Source: Thelonectria olida (lineage: Eukaryota > Ascomycota > Sordariomycetes > Hypocreales > Nectriaceae). Taken from it: a DNA stretch of 64,000 bases. A model generated the notes under the pieces. That model did no database searches. It was not told the origin of the DNA and was given only the letters and a program-made list of their open reading frames with translations. The DNA is taken from positions 1,116,001-1,180,000 of the forward strand of contig JAGPYM010000009.1 in assembly GCA_020736575.1 (NCBI GenBank), in the 5' to 3' direction. Numbering within the stretch: position 1 is the stretch's first letter; each line of letters begins with the position of its first letter. A program made the translations under genes and the position numbers. Shown here piece by piece: positions 1-11,997 of the stretch.

Positions 1-1580
1 AAAGCACGACTATTATGACATTATTACCGACGCCGCTTACTTACACTTTCACATTCGCTGCTGCAATGACTCAAGGAGCACGGGAATAAGCGATTCAACC
101 ATGGTGACGATCCAAAAGTTCCCCTCTGGATAAACACGTCCAGACTCGCCCGGCTTCAGTGAGCGGGGTGTGCTGCCCAGGTTGCCTCTTGCAAGACACC
201 ATCAACTGGCGTCGAGGCCTAGTCCCACACGAGCATTCAAATCAGCCAGTCAAGTCCCAGTACGGGTATGCAAGGTTTCGCGGGAGGCATCTCCGGGAAG
301 GGAGGGTGAAGGGCCTAAAAGTGAGGCGCTGGAGAGGCGTCGGGACAATCGAAAAGCTTCAATCCTTTCTCGGGTACAGTACGCTTGCTGACAACGCCGG
401 ACTGAACTATGACTCGGTAACAACCACCGAAGTTATATTCCCGCCCTCAGCGCAACCAATCCGCTATGTAAGGTAGTCTTCTCTTTGCAGCGTCCAATGG
501 AAGTCAGGGGCGGCTTTTGCTGAAGAAGTTCGTCCCGGCCTTACAGGTACCTTGCCAATGGCGCTGTTGACCCCAACAACCCAAGTACCTGCTGCACACC
601 CCTGCTGCCGCTACGCCAAATCCAGGAGGTGGGCGGCTTCTAGTGGGCTTCTTCCTGGCTTCCAGTGGCTCCGACTGGTTCCCTGCAGTGGGTTCTTTGC
701 GCCATCTCCACCATCCTAAACAGAGGCACGCACTGAACTGCGACTTCCCATGCTAGTCCACTGTCCCTGTGCTTGTGTCCCCATTCTCCCACTGGAAGTC
801 ACCCTTCTTCGCTCTCCTCCAAGTCTCCTCCTCGCCTCTTCGCATCCAATTCGTCTCTTTTGGAGGCACCCCCGGCATTGCTACATGGGTCCTTTCACTG
901 GCTTCCCCTCTTCGAGCCTTCGTTCCTCTCGTTTATTATCCCCAGTCTCCTCCTCGGCCCCGGTCCTCCTGTCCTGGAAGAACAAAACCCACGCCGTTCC
1001 CACCCTCCACCTCTGTCGCAACTCCGTTACAACCTTGCAATCGACGCCTTCTGCAACTCGAAAGAAGAAAACGACCTTCATCTGCTGCCGATCCACCGAT
1101 CTATTTGTTCTGTGCCGCAACACTTATTCTACCCCCCGCCACTTTCGGCCGCGACTTAAACCGACCGAGACGCTTGCAGAGTAGCACAAACAGCTTGTGC
1201 TTCCACCACTTCACAAAGAACAGTCGCAACCCATATTACACTCGTCGCACGCCGCCATCCTTTGGTCCTATTTTACACCTTGCATGTTAGACTCCATCAT
1301 CCAGCCAAAACAAGACGCATCCTCCCAACTCTCTCGGCAACAGACACTGCCCTCGCTCGGCGACTATACACCTCTTCGGCTGGTTACCCCGAATCGACGA
1401 CACCCGTTCTCAGCGCCACCTTGATGTCTTCGGTGCGCTCAATTTGACCCTCAGCCTCATCCTCGCCATCCCGATTTCATCTCCTCCTCCTCCATAAAGG
1501 CAGCGGCTTGCCGAGCCCGCCGACTGATGTCGTCGCCTACGAGACTCTCCTCACACGCTCCCCGCTTTCCATAAGTCAAG
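1..1580. other. Upstream flank of the phosphate transporter gene
   Basis: No convincing gene is visible. Roughly 770-1560 is strongly C/T-rich on the plus strand with only short, low-complexity open frames, as is common in promoters and 5' leaders of filamentous fungi. It most likely holds the promoter and leader of the transporter starting at 1581. No CACGTG phosphate-response site was noticed. Confidence 0.5.
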
Positions 1581-4029
1581 ATGCCCGACATAGACGACGA
1601 GATGTTGCCTCCGCCGGCAAGCCCATATCAGGACCACAGTGATCGTACTTATGGAGGCAACAACGCATTTCACAACTTCTGGAATGATTATTCCCACATA
1701 TCAGATCCGAACCTTCGACGACGCCTGGCCCTCTCCGAAATCGACAAAGTGCCGTTTGGCATGTACCGTACGTGATATTTGAACCTGCGCAACATCGTTA
1801 CTTATCATACAACCCATCCTAACAATTGTTGTAGATGTCCGGGCTATCCTAGTCGCAGGAGTAGGCTTCTTTCTCGACTCCTATGACATCTTCGCCATCA
1901 ACCTCGTTATTAGCCTCCTCGGCGTGGTGTTCTGGGGAGACGAAGACCCTCGAAACGGTTTCGGTGGTAACAATGGTTACTTGCCCGATCCCGTGAATCA
2001 GGCCTTCAAGGCTTCGACCAGCGCCGGTATTATTATCGGCATGATTCTATTTGGGCGACTTGCCGAGTAAGTCACACTCCGCTCCTATGATTAAGACCTT
2101 CTCTTGCTAACATCCGTGCTTAGTGTATTCGGACGGCGCCGCATGTATGGTGTCGAACTCGCCATCATCATTGGAGCAACTCTCTGTTGTTCGCTTGTTT
2201 CTTCAAGTCCAGCCATGGGCTCAACCGGTCTATTGATTTTCTGGCGCATTCTAATGGTACGGCGATAGTGTGATTCTTCCAGCACCAATTACTAACTAGA
2301 CCCAGGGAATCGGCATTGGCGGAGACTACCCACTCAGCTCCGTGATCACTTCTGAGTAAGTTGTGGACGATACTGCCATCATACTTCGGTGGCTTAATGC
2401 TACATCCTCCCTAAGGACTCTGACTGACTGATATGGCTTAGGTTCGCGCCAAGTCGCTGGCGTGGCGCGATGATCGCTTCAGTGTTTTCCATGCAAGGGT
2501 TTGGACAGCTTGCATCTGCCCTAGTTGCCCTCATCACTACTGTCGCCTTTAAGAGTGCATACGTCAATGTCCCTGATGAGGGCGAGTGTGGTTTCGTGTG
2601 TCGCACTGCTGCCGACCGATCTTGGCGCATCATCGTGGGGGTTGGCGCCATCCCTGCCTGTTTGGCACTCTACTACCGAATTACGATCCCCGAAACACCC
2701 CGATACACATTTGATATCGAACACGATGTTGAGAAGGCCGATGCCGATATCAAGGCCTATGTGTCAAGCAAGTCTCAGGGAACGGTCGATGTGGTGCAGC
2801 ACGAACGTAGCAAGCGATTCGCCGGCCGGCTCAACGTTCCTCACGCTTCATGGTCCGATCTCATTTCCTTCTTCCGCCAGTGGCCTAATTTCAAGATGCT
2901 TCTGGGCACCACATTGTCGTGGTTCTTCTTGGTAAGCCTTCAATGATCTAATCCAGCTTCACAATGCTTATACCCCTGGTAGGACCTGGCTTTCTACGGT
3001 CTCGGACTTAACAACACAGTCGTTCTTTCAGCAATCGGATACGGCAACGGCGATAATATGTACGAAAAGCTTCACAACCAAGCCGTGGGCATGATCATCT
3101 TGACATGTGCGGGTTCGATTCCAGGCTACTGGTTTGCCGTTTTCACTATTGACACAGTCGGCCGCAAACCACTTCAAATTATTGGCTTCTTCCTTCTAAC
3201 CATTCTTTTCTGCGTCCTCGGATTTGCCTACCACCAACTCAGCGAAGGAGCTATTCTCGCCCTCTACATCATCGGCCAATTTCTTTTCAACGCAGGCCCC
3301 AATACGACGACATTTATTGTTCCTGGCGAATGCTTCCCTACTCGATATCGATCCACTGGTCACGGCCTGTCAGCAGCCATGGGCAAAATTGGAGCCATCA
3401 TTGCTCAAGCCGTCAGCATCCCTTTAATACGACATGGACGGCCTGCAGACTGCCAGGGCGCCGCCTGCTCGCCCAACATCAACCGTCTTCTACAACTATT
3501 TGCCCTCTTCATGTTCTTTGGCATGCTAGTCTCCTTCCTCATTCCGGAAACCAAGGGCATGACTCTCGAGGAACTTTCCGGCGAGCCGAGAACAAGCTAC
3601 AACGCCGGCTGCAACGGCAGCATCAGCCTCGGATCCCCCAAAATGCGAGGGTGGAACCCATTCCACGGTGGCCAGCCTGCAGGATTTGCTTATCCTCGAA
3701 CAAGAATGCGTGCTTTGAGGAAGATGGATCGTGTAGGAATCATGACATCTCCTGAACTCATGACAGAGAATGCTCGGATGCGAAGACCTCGTTTCTGGCG
3801 GAAGCGACACAAGGCCAAGTCAAGCAGCGAAGGCACCAATGAGATTGCCATGAGCACACGGAGCTCAGCAACCGCCGACGACGAGATATTCGGGTCAGGC
3901 CCTCCTCCCCCAGTGAATCAGCCACCGCCCAGCTGGGGAGCTGGATGGGGTCGGGTTGACAGAGGAGGCCCGCCTCCTTTGTTGAATTCGGTTGCGTTCC
4001 AGGATGTTGGCATGCTTCTTACAAAGTGA
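1581..4029 (+). CDS. PHO84-type inorganic phosphate:H+ symporter (MFS)
   Basis: Six exons (1581-1767, 1835-2066, 2124-2256, 2306-2355, 2442-2931, 2983-4029) close in frame to 712 aa. The product is a plasma-membrane phosphate permease of the major facilitator superfamily. The first membrane segment carries GVGFFLDSYDIFAINL, followed by the MFS loop motif GRLADVFGRRRMYG, then GIGIGGDYPLSSVITSE and SRWRGAMIA, which are hallmarks of PHO84-like symporters. The second half has DTVGRKPLQIIGF and the PETKGMTLEE end-motif. The hydrophilic tail after PETKG is about 150 residues and basic, Pro- and Ser-rich. This makes the protein longer than the usual roughly 570-590 aa. The start is the first in-frame ATG in a good context (tcaagATG). 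Family assignment is secure; whether it is the high-affinity isoform is inference. Confidence 0.93.
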
Positions 4030-4813
4030 TCCCTCAGCTGATGCTGATAGGATCTGTGGTTTATCTTTCGGCTCTTGGCTATGCCATGTTGTGTTTTTAT
4101 CGGCGCTTCGCTTGGGAATTTTGGGAAAGGACCATGTGCTTTAGACGATGATACCTTAGATGCATGGGTTTTCGGTTGCCACTTAGAATTGGCCGGCATA
4201 TCAAGGCCATGCGAGCGTTGCTTTTTTGGAGAGCGAGCATGTGGTAGCGGATTATGAGAGGAATTGTTCGTGTACGAGTACAGATTAAATGACCAAGACG
4301 AGAGAATGTCTTCTCCTACGAGTTTTTTTGACTGCCTTCTGAGAGTCTCATTCCTGCATTCGTGACCCCCGTGCGTGGGACAGGATCTACATGCTTTCTT
4401 AAAGTCCATATTTACAGTTTTGTTAAGACACAGATCGCTAGAGGCCTCACATCCCCATGCATTCATTGTTGGAAGCGACATACCAATGCAAGACAGAATC
4501 GCCACAAGTCTCACATATCCGCCCCTCCAGATGCAGCACCTATAGGTGACACTATCACGGCAAGGCACCAAGTTCAATGTAATGAACCGACATTGTTACT
4601 AACTGTCGCATAATTAAGAAAAGCAACTCTTCAGCCAAGCTACGAGATCGTCATCCATGTCCACTCAACACTTTAACCGAAAACATCGTATAACGTTCAC
4701 TCCAATACTCAATTCAATGAGGAACGCATCTTCCTAAGACTCCACCAACGAAAGCTTAAACCCCAGAGGAAGGTTCTCAAGACTTCTAACATCCGGGGCT
4801 TTACAGTAAGCCC
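4030..4813. other. Convergent intergenic region
   Basis: This stretch lies between the 3' ends of the phosphate transporter (plus) and the dynamin-like gene (minus). Short open frames here have no recognisable content. It presumably holds both 3' UTRs and polyadenylation sites. Confidence 0.5.
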
Positions 4814-7126
4814 CTACGCGCGGAGAATCTTCAGCGCCTCGTGCAGGACCTCGATGTCTGCCGTCAAGTCCTTGCGACGCTCCCGAGACAGCGTATCCTC
4901 GCCAGCAATGGTGTCAAGTTGGTCGTTTGTCATCTTGAGGACCGCCATGTCGGAGAACAAGTTCAAGGGACTGTCCGGAGCATGGAGCAGATAATGGTGG
5001 ATGGCCTGCAAGCAAACAACATCAACGAATCGATCGCGGGCGATGTCATAGTAAGCAAACAAGACATCGTGAATCTCTTGGGGAGTCGTTTTGACTGGGT
5101 CTTTCATTTTAAGGTACGATCGCATCTTCATCTTCAGATATGTAACAGGGTCTTGGGAGTTTTCCTCTGTTCCTTTATCCAGACTCTTTCAGGAACTCGG
5201 TGTGGTTGCGCCTGTAACAGCCACGTTGACTATCGAAAGTTGGGTTGTAGGTCATTGACGTCCCTTCGAACTCGACAGTGAGGAGGAATTCGGTGTGATC
5301 GACAGCGCGCTGGTACCGCATGCGGAGATCGTCGAGGAGAAATGTCCAGAGCTCGTCCCGAACGGTTGGATCAGGACAGCATCTCTCCAAAACGGTGAAG
5401 ATGAAGTGATGCACGATGAGAATAGCATTGGAAACATGGGCACGAGCCATCGGAGCCCACTTCTTGGATTGTTCCTTGAATGTGGTGGGGAGCATCTCGC
5501 CGCTGAACGTGCCCAGCTCGATGCCTCGAGAAGTCTTGTGCTCGGACTCAATGTAGCTCAAGATGTCGTCCTCGGAAGGTTCAGGGCAGTTGTAAGGCTC
5601 AGAGAGGATATTATCGAGGTCTTCTTCTCCGAGCTTTGGTATATTGAACTCGGCCTTCCAGTCATAGAGGCCATCTCGCTCAGAACATCCGACATCTTCT
5701 TGGCCGTAGTCATCCTCGGCAGAGGATTCCTCCTCGGCTGACACACCGTCGGAATCAGTGTCATCATTCTCGTCGAAGAGCCGCGTGTGACCTTTCTGGT
5801 AGAGAACTTCAGCAAAGTGTTCGTTAATGTCTCGAATCTTCGTAATCAGCTTCAAGTCCGGGTTTTCCGCGAAGATCTTGCTGCGGTTGTAGTATGCATC
5901 TAGGCCTTGGTCTTTGATGCGGTTGAACTTGGCAGCAATCTCGCCAAGATACATGCGCTGCTGATCTGGGGTAGCTCGTGACTGGCCCATCCCCTTGATA
6001 TCTTCCTCCTTTCTCTTGACCCGAGCCTTGAGATCCGCCCGGACTTTGGGCAACTCGCTTCGAGTTGTGTCCATCAAAAGGCGTTGCAGTCGCGTCTTCA
6101 GCGAAGGGATTCCAAGTCGATCAGTAGGCAGCCTTGTCCATGGGCTTTGACTGAAGAATGACTTCTCCTGGCGATCACGCTCTTCGTGGCTGGAGCTTGT
6201 ATCATCTGCGCTGCGGTTCTTCACGAGGCAGTAACCCAACTTGAGGTCGCGACGTCTTCCAAGGACGAGGTCGACGACAACCTCTTTGGTTGCGTTCTCG
6301 ACAGCAAGATCAGGCTTCGTGAGAACTCCCATAGTCCTCTTGCCCTCAGGGTCAGCATCCTTGGCGTAGTTCAGAATTTTCTGGTTAGCGATGTCACCGT
6401 TGCAGGGAACGACAGCCAGTATGATGGTTCGCGGCTCTTGAATGTACTTCTTCACCATATCCTTAACCAACTCGATGTCATCTGTGGTAGTAATTCCTGG
6501 CGTCTCATTTTCAAACATTCCAGGGACATCAATGACAGTGAGATGCTGCTCATTGGGACCACTGACTTCAACTCGCAAAATGTCCCGGCTAAAAGCTGAG
6601 CCAGCGGCATCGGGGTCGGATTTGATGCCCATGACTTCGGCCGCCTGAAAAGAGTGAGCTTAGCAACTTCCAGCACGTTCTCGGTAGATATGAGACTCAC
6701 GTCGCGAAAAATCTTTTCAAACTCGGGAGCATCCAGATTGGAAACGGTGCGTCTGAACTTCTTGGCCTTTTCGACATCGGCGTCGACGGGCTGGATCGAA
6801 ATGGTGATGCTCTCTGTCGACTCGCGACGGCAAATAATTTCGGTAGCATGGCGCGTGCAGAGAGTGACGGAACGAGGGAAATGGAACCGGTGAGCGACTC
6901 TAGGACACTGGACTTTCCGGCACTCTGGTCACCAACGACGACCATCTATGTGACAAGACGAGAGGTTAGAGAGGAGAGAGAAGAGGAGAGGGGAGAGAGG
7001 GGGAAAGCTCACCTGAGGAAGAGGAACCATCTCTTGGATTCCAAGCTCTCGGAGCCTGTCCATCTTGTCGAGCAGAGCCCGATTTCCGAGGCCATCAGTG
7101 GCCGGGGTTGCACCTGAGGCCGTCAT
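4814..7126 (-). CDS. Dynamin-like large GTPase (Mx/Vps1 type), frame broken twice
   Basis: Exons read 7126-7013, 6945-6701 and 6644-4814. The G1 P-loop GDQSAGKSSVLESLTG, G3 DVPG and G4 TKPD are all present. A middle/stalk region follows, and the C-terminal GTPase effector domain includes MKMRSYLKMKDPV. This is the dynamin-superfamily order for membrane-remodelling GTPases of about 700 aa. Two single-base discrepancies break the frame. Exon 2 is one base short after LTG: FHFPRSVTLCTRHATEI is encoded in another frame, near 6886. One base too many near 5187-5189 separates HTEFLK from SLDKGTEENSQDPV. If both were sequence errors the protein would be about 729 aa. If real, the gene is a pseudogene or makes a truncated product. 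Family assignment is firm; functional status is open. Confidence 0.8.
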
Positions 7127-7994
7127 CTTGTCAAAGAGTCGTGCCTGGCCAGATTGATCACAACGAGAGGAGGTTTATGGAGTTGTCTTTGGTGAGGCTG
7201 GTACGTTTGCCAAAGGATGAGAACGTACGGGAAAGAGCAGTGCCTAAGTAAGTAGGTATGCAGGTATGGAAGGAGCAAAGATGGCAAGGTTGAGAGCGCG
7301 AGGAAGGGGTGAGGGTGAGGGTGAGGGTGGAAGAAGAAAGAGATAAATGGAAGCTCAAGGTATTTGTAGCCAAAACTAACAAAAGTTCAACTCGCTTGCG
7401 TGAGGGAACCTAAGGGTTTATTTATTATTGAATTACGGGCGCTTGCATACCTATGTCCAATCACTGCCTCAATATCTTTTTCGTCAACGCGGACATACGG
7501 CGAGAACTCTCGAAAGCCCAATAGAAAGCCTTGTGGTTTTGAACTGAGTAGAAGGTGAGGGAAGCCTCACTCAGAACTGAACCAACAGCAACCGACCTCC
7601 GCTTTTCGAGCACTATACATTTTATGAGCCAACAAAATGTGAGCATGGCCGCGAGATGCTATCGGAGGCCGACCACCGCGTACTATACCCAGAAACACTT
7701 TGCTAATCTCCGGCTCTTCTCCAACAGCAATCATTCCCTTGCTGGTTGACTCATTTCTGGTCGGCCTTCAGGTTCTTGTTCTGCCCCCAACCGTGTTGGT
7801 GATTGTGGCACTGCAGTGGACCGGGTCGTCAAAGCGGCCACTTCGGCTCCATCGCTTCGCAGTGCAATTTCATGCGAGCTGCAAGATGGAGGCCGCTCAA
7901 CGGCGCGAAATTGCAGTGTTTGCTTCCAAGGGTAGCGTTGGCTTATTGTTCCATTTAGCCCTGGTTACACCAAGACCCCAACGTCAACCCTCAT
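7127..7994. other. Promoter region of the dynamin-like gene
   Basis: The stretch lies upstream of the minus-strand ATG at 7126 and downstream of the regulator ending at 7995. It holds a G-quadruplex-like repeat at 7306-7330, listed separately. No supportable gene was seen. Confidence 0.45.
7306..7330 (+). repeat. G-quadruplex-type tandem repeat (GGGTGA)n
   Basis: The plus strand reads GGGG followed by three TGAGGG units and TGG. This gives four runs of at least three G separated by uniform 3-nt TGA loops, the textbook pattern for an intramolecular quadruplex. It lies about 180 nt upstream of the dynamin-like ATG. The G-rich strand is the template strand of that gene. Confidence 0.75.
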
Positions 7995-10454
7995 TCACCA
8001 CAGAGACAAGACCTCACAGATCGAAAGACCTTCAACCGATGCCGGCACTCCCATATACCAAGCCTCAAGCATGACCATCTCTGAACCGCCCAGCTTGGAG
8101 GCATTATTTGTTGGTTCACCCCGGTCACCGCGAAGAACAGGCAGAACTCTGGCCTCCAAGGCCGGGTCAACAACTCCCGAGGGCATCGAGTACCGGGCCT
8201 GCGGCTGAATGACGTTCCCAAAGACTTGAATGTGCTTTTCAGCCAGTTGATCACGGCAGGTGTAGAATTGCTTAGATAGCGACAGGCATCGGCGTGTGTC
8301 GTCAGCGTGGGTGGCGGGGTTTCGGATGAGGCCGCTCAAGATGGGCATCTTGAGGAGCATGCTGAGCGTCATACCAATGACACAGAGGGCTATCAAGGTC
8401 AGCCTTCTACCCTAATTTCTAATGAGCAGAGTCGATTCACTTACAGATGACCATGTTGCTCTTGGGGGTTCCTGCAAGAACAAGAAGATCCTTCTCCCGA
8501 GCCATGAGGTCCATCAACTCGATTCCCGAAGTGCAACACGCATCAATGACGCCACCAACCAACGTCTTTGACATTCCGGTGAGATGTTTTCCAGGGTGTC
8601 GCTGGACCAGCTTCATAATCGTCGCTCGAGATAGCAGCGCCTTTGTTTCGAGATATCGCATGTGCAGCAAAAGAGCTTGGCGTCGGAGACCCATTTGATT
8701 CTGCGAACAGATGGAATCGACCTGGAGGTGACGTGGCAACGAGTTGTGCCAGTCCTGGAGTCCATCGTCGATTCGAAGAGCCGTGCTGAGGATTTCGGAT
8801 ATCGCATCTTCGGTCTCGGGGCTGTCGAAGAAGTATTCTTGGACGGGTCGAAGCACCATGTCGGACAGCTTCAGCATCTGAACAAAGAAAGATGTCCATG
8901 ATGGCGTTTCGGGTGACTGGCTCCTCTCGTCGTTGTATGCGAGACTATCCATCAGCTCATCATCGATTTCTGCCGGTAGCACTCCAAAGTCGGGACTGAT
9001 GGTTTTGGAGATTCCACCGTGAGCAACTTTCTGCAAGCTATCGAGGCAAGCATCAGCCAACTGTAAGCTCAACTCTCACATCGGATACGTACCGCATCAT
9101 CAACACGCAAGAACACCAAGTCCTCCTCCGCTCCTCACGCTCAGACACTGTCTTGGTCGGGAGGTCAAGGTGCAGCAGAAGACCCTCGGCCAATCGATGC
9201 GCCAGACCCGTAAACACCCAACTATCCCGCAACGCTCCGCTCCGGCGAAGAAATCGAGCGTGGACAAGTAGAGCCTGGACAACTGGGAGCGACGGAACAG
9301 AGACGAGATCGGATAGAAGAAGGGCCTTAGCCTGTTGGTGGAAGTCGGTTGCAGTTGAAGTTTCCGTCGGCGTTGGGTTATCATGCTTTGATAGCTGGCC
9401 GATGGCGAGCATTCCGAGAAGTAGGCAGTACGTGGTGGATAGTTCGGTTGCTTCTGCTGGTGGAATGTCCCGCCGGTATCTTGAGTTGGATACGGCCATA
9501 AGGCGGTGATATCGTTGGATGAAAGTTGGTCGGTGGACGATGGGCATGGTGATCCAGTCCAGTTCAAAGTACTCGCCAAGAAGATCGTCGATGAGTCCTG
9601 GAGCGGGTAGGGTTATTTTCTCCAACATGAGAGCAGCCTTGACATTCGTTGAGTAAGAGCCAAACGACGACTTGATTGGTGATACATCTTCGAGGTCATC
9701 GGTCAAAGGTGGACTGGTGCCCATGTGGGCGGAGGGATATGAGTAGTAACTAGAAGGCTCATGGGGCATGGGCAGCGAGCCTGGTGCACTTGGGAAGCCT
9801 GAGAGCTCCGCATGGATTGGTGGGAGGACATTGTCTGATGGCTTGACGGGCTTTGGCTGGAGAGGGACGGTGCCTGGTGAAGTGAATGGTTTTGCCCAGG
9901 CGTCGTCTTGAACTGGCGACGAGCCGGCCGACACGGGGAGGTTTCGGACGGCGAGCTGGGACGAGTTAGGATGGCAGTTGATGCACAAGTAAAGTGTAAG
10001 ACATACCAATTGCTGTTCCCTTGCTTCAAGCTCTTGCACACGCTTCTGCAATACGCGAATGTAGCTGTTGATGCTGTGTTAGCCATGCCAATTCCTTATC
10101 GCCCGCTCACTTACACGCTGCCCCTCGACAAGCCAAAAGAGTGGATGGATAGGACGGAACTCACCTTCTCGACGAAGCAATAGACCCCTCGTGCTCAATC
10201 TCGGGATAGACGCACTGCTGGGCGCCCAACCCCCTCCGGCGACACGAGTCACACGTCGGACGGCCGCCGTCGCAGCGGATCTTGCGGTCGCGACACTCGC
10301 GACAGGCGAGCGAGCGGGCTTTGCACGAGCGGCCCGAACGCCGCGACCCAGCCGCCGACGGCGAGGAGGCCTTGGGCTTGGACGGCATTGCAGCAGCGGC
10401 AGCAGACGGCGGGGGAGAATGGGAAGCTGTTGAAGTTCTGCTCGAGGGCGCCAT
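7995..10454 (-). CDS. Zn2Cys6 fungal-specific transcription factor
   Basis: Five exons (10454-10165, 10073-10007, 9955-9093, 9037-8445, 8389-7995) close to 735 aa. Residues 1-45 are a Ser/Ala/Pro-rich lead. The binuclear zinc cluster follows (CRECRDRKIRC, then CDSC and a final Cys), with a short coiled-coil linker (VLQKRVQELEAREQQL). The fungal_trans middle homology domain occupies about residues 200-520 and includes REERRRTWCSCVLMMR. The protein is expected to be nuclear and DNA-binding, acting on CGG half-sites. Exon 3 to 4 was chosen with the strong donor GTACGT and acceptor cgatag (55 nt); a competing 28-nt intron is too short for a fungus. Target genes are unknown and no neighbour suggests a pathway. 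Confidence 0.88.
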
Positions 10455-11997
10455 TGCAGCAGCTACAATGTAGTTTTACGTGAGAGGGCGGATGAACTGG
10501 AAGGGGGGGAGAAGGGAAAGCATCGGCCCATTGATTGAGTTTGAGGCAATGGTGGATACAGCAACGGCTACGCATTTTTTGCTACGGCTCACGGCTCACG
10601 GGCAAAGATGGACGGGAGTCAGGGTAGAAAAAGACGAATGCAATCGGCCGCCGGAGTGGCCAAATTGTCTTAGACGGATGTCGGCGGCGTGTGGGTGAGA
10701 GACGAGGGTGCGGGCGGCGGTGGGTTCGGGGACTTGGGCGATGCGCTAAAGCGGATATCGGTTCGTCGGGGGGAGGAGAGCGCTGGGGTCAGACAAGGCC
10801 GGGCGATGAAGGGAGGGCGGTTCGGGGAGTGCGACCATGGTTGAGCGCGGTGAATGAAGGTGAATGCGAAAGTAATTGCACCGAGCAGTGTTCCAGATGC
10901 CTCATTACAGCCATGCTAGGTAGTTCTCCCATCATCCTCCATCTATCCAACCTCTGCAACAGCATGTCAGCATCTCCCCCTCTCCTGGTCTCCCCGTTGT
11001 CACCCTCAACTTACCCACAACTCTCTCGGGGAGTTAACTCATTGTGTCAGCCCCCCCTGCGGGCGCCGGGCCGTCGGTCGTCCTGTTTTCCGGGCGGCAG
11101 CCGCTACGACATCCATCGCCTTTCGGGGGAGGCACAGAATCCACCCTCGGGGAGTCCAGAAGCACTGGGCATTGAGCAATAAGACAGAGCGGGGAATCGA
11201 GGGGCCAATCGGTTGTGTATTCGTACTTGGTGCAGGGGAGTTGATCGTCAAAGATGGGCGGCGCTGGTTGATCCATCTCATCAGTCCTCAGAATCAGTGA
11301 GAGACCGGCTGATGACTCTCGGAGAGGCCGAACGCGTAACCAAATACCTACGCTGAGACACTTCCCCCGACAAGCCGACATGCCTACTAAATTCGCAAAC
11401 ATGATTCCAGATACCTCTCTCAAGAGCCTACAAGTGTTCACCTCATCGGCTTCCAACCTCCCGACTTCCGCATCTTGGCAGCCGCTGCCCAAAAAGGTTG
11501 ACCGTCGCGTGCTCATCCGACCACCCGAGATCCCATGACTCCGCAGCACAGATGCGTCATGGGCTGACGAATGTTAGCTCCACGGTTTCGCACGCATTGA
11601 CAAAGACAGCCTGTGTTCATGCAGGACAGTCATGTAAGTGAAGTGAAAACGAATTTATATTCTGCATATACATAATTGTGTCAAAAGTAGTACAACGAAC
11701 AATCCGGGCCTAACATGTCACAAACGGCCCTCTTGAATAGACGTGAAATATCTCCCCTGTCCGGTCCAGGTCCCGACCACCCGGTCAGGATCAGATATCA
11801 ATCAAACAACCCTCAACACCACCCAAGAAAAAGATTCCATAAAACGCCTCGTCCGAAATCCTCGCGGTTCGTTCCATCAGCCCGTGGTGCTGTTCAAAAT
11901 TTAAAAAGGCGGTAATAAAAAAGTCGTATGTGATGAAGAAAGCGGGTATCAGGGGACAAAGAAAGGACCGAGCACTCAACAACAAAGCGGCTGAGGC
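10455..11997. other. Upstream flank of the Zn2Cys6 regulator
   Basis: The stretch is 1.5 kb and purine-rich on the plus strand around 10490-10860. Open frames on both strands are low-complexity, without family motifs or plausible intron structure. It is most likely a long promoter and leader for the regulator at 10454 plus the 3' flank of the gene ending at 11998. Confidence 0.45.

Noticed and set aside
750..1290. Overlapping long open frames upstream of the phosphate transporter
   Set aside because: All three forward frames are open because of C/T-rich composition. None has motifs, and the stretch looks like a promoter/leader.
5190..5240. A short intron (gtggct...ctgaaag) as explanation for the dynamin frame break
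   Set aside because: Only 39 nt, no branch site, and the phase does not restore the GED frame.
9061..9088. A 28-nt intron (gtatcc...ttacag) in the Zn2Cys6 gene at 7995-10454
   Set aside because: Too short for a fungal intron. A 55-nt intron from 9092 to 9038 with donor gtacgt and a GGCTGAT branch site keeps the same downstream frame.
10691..11549. Open frames on both strands in the 10.5-12 kb interval
   Set aside because: Low-complexity Gly/Arg or Pro/Arg translations with no family features and no intron context.
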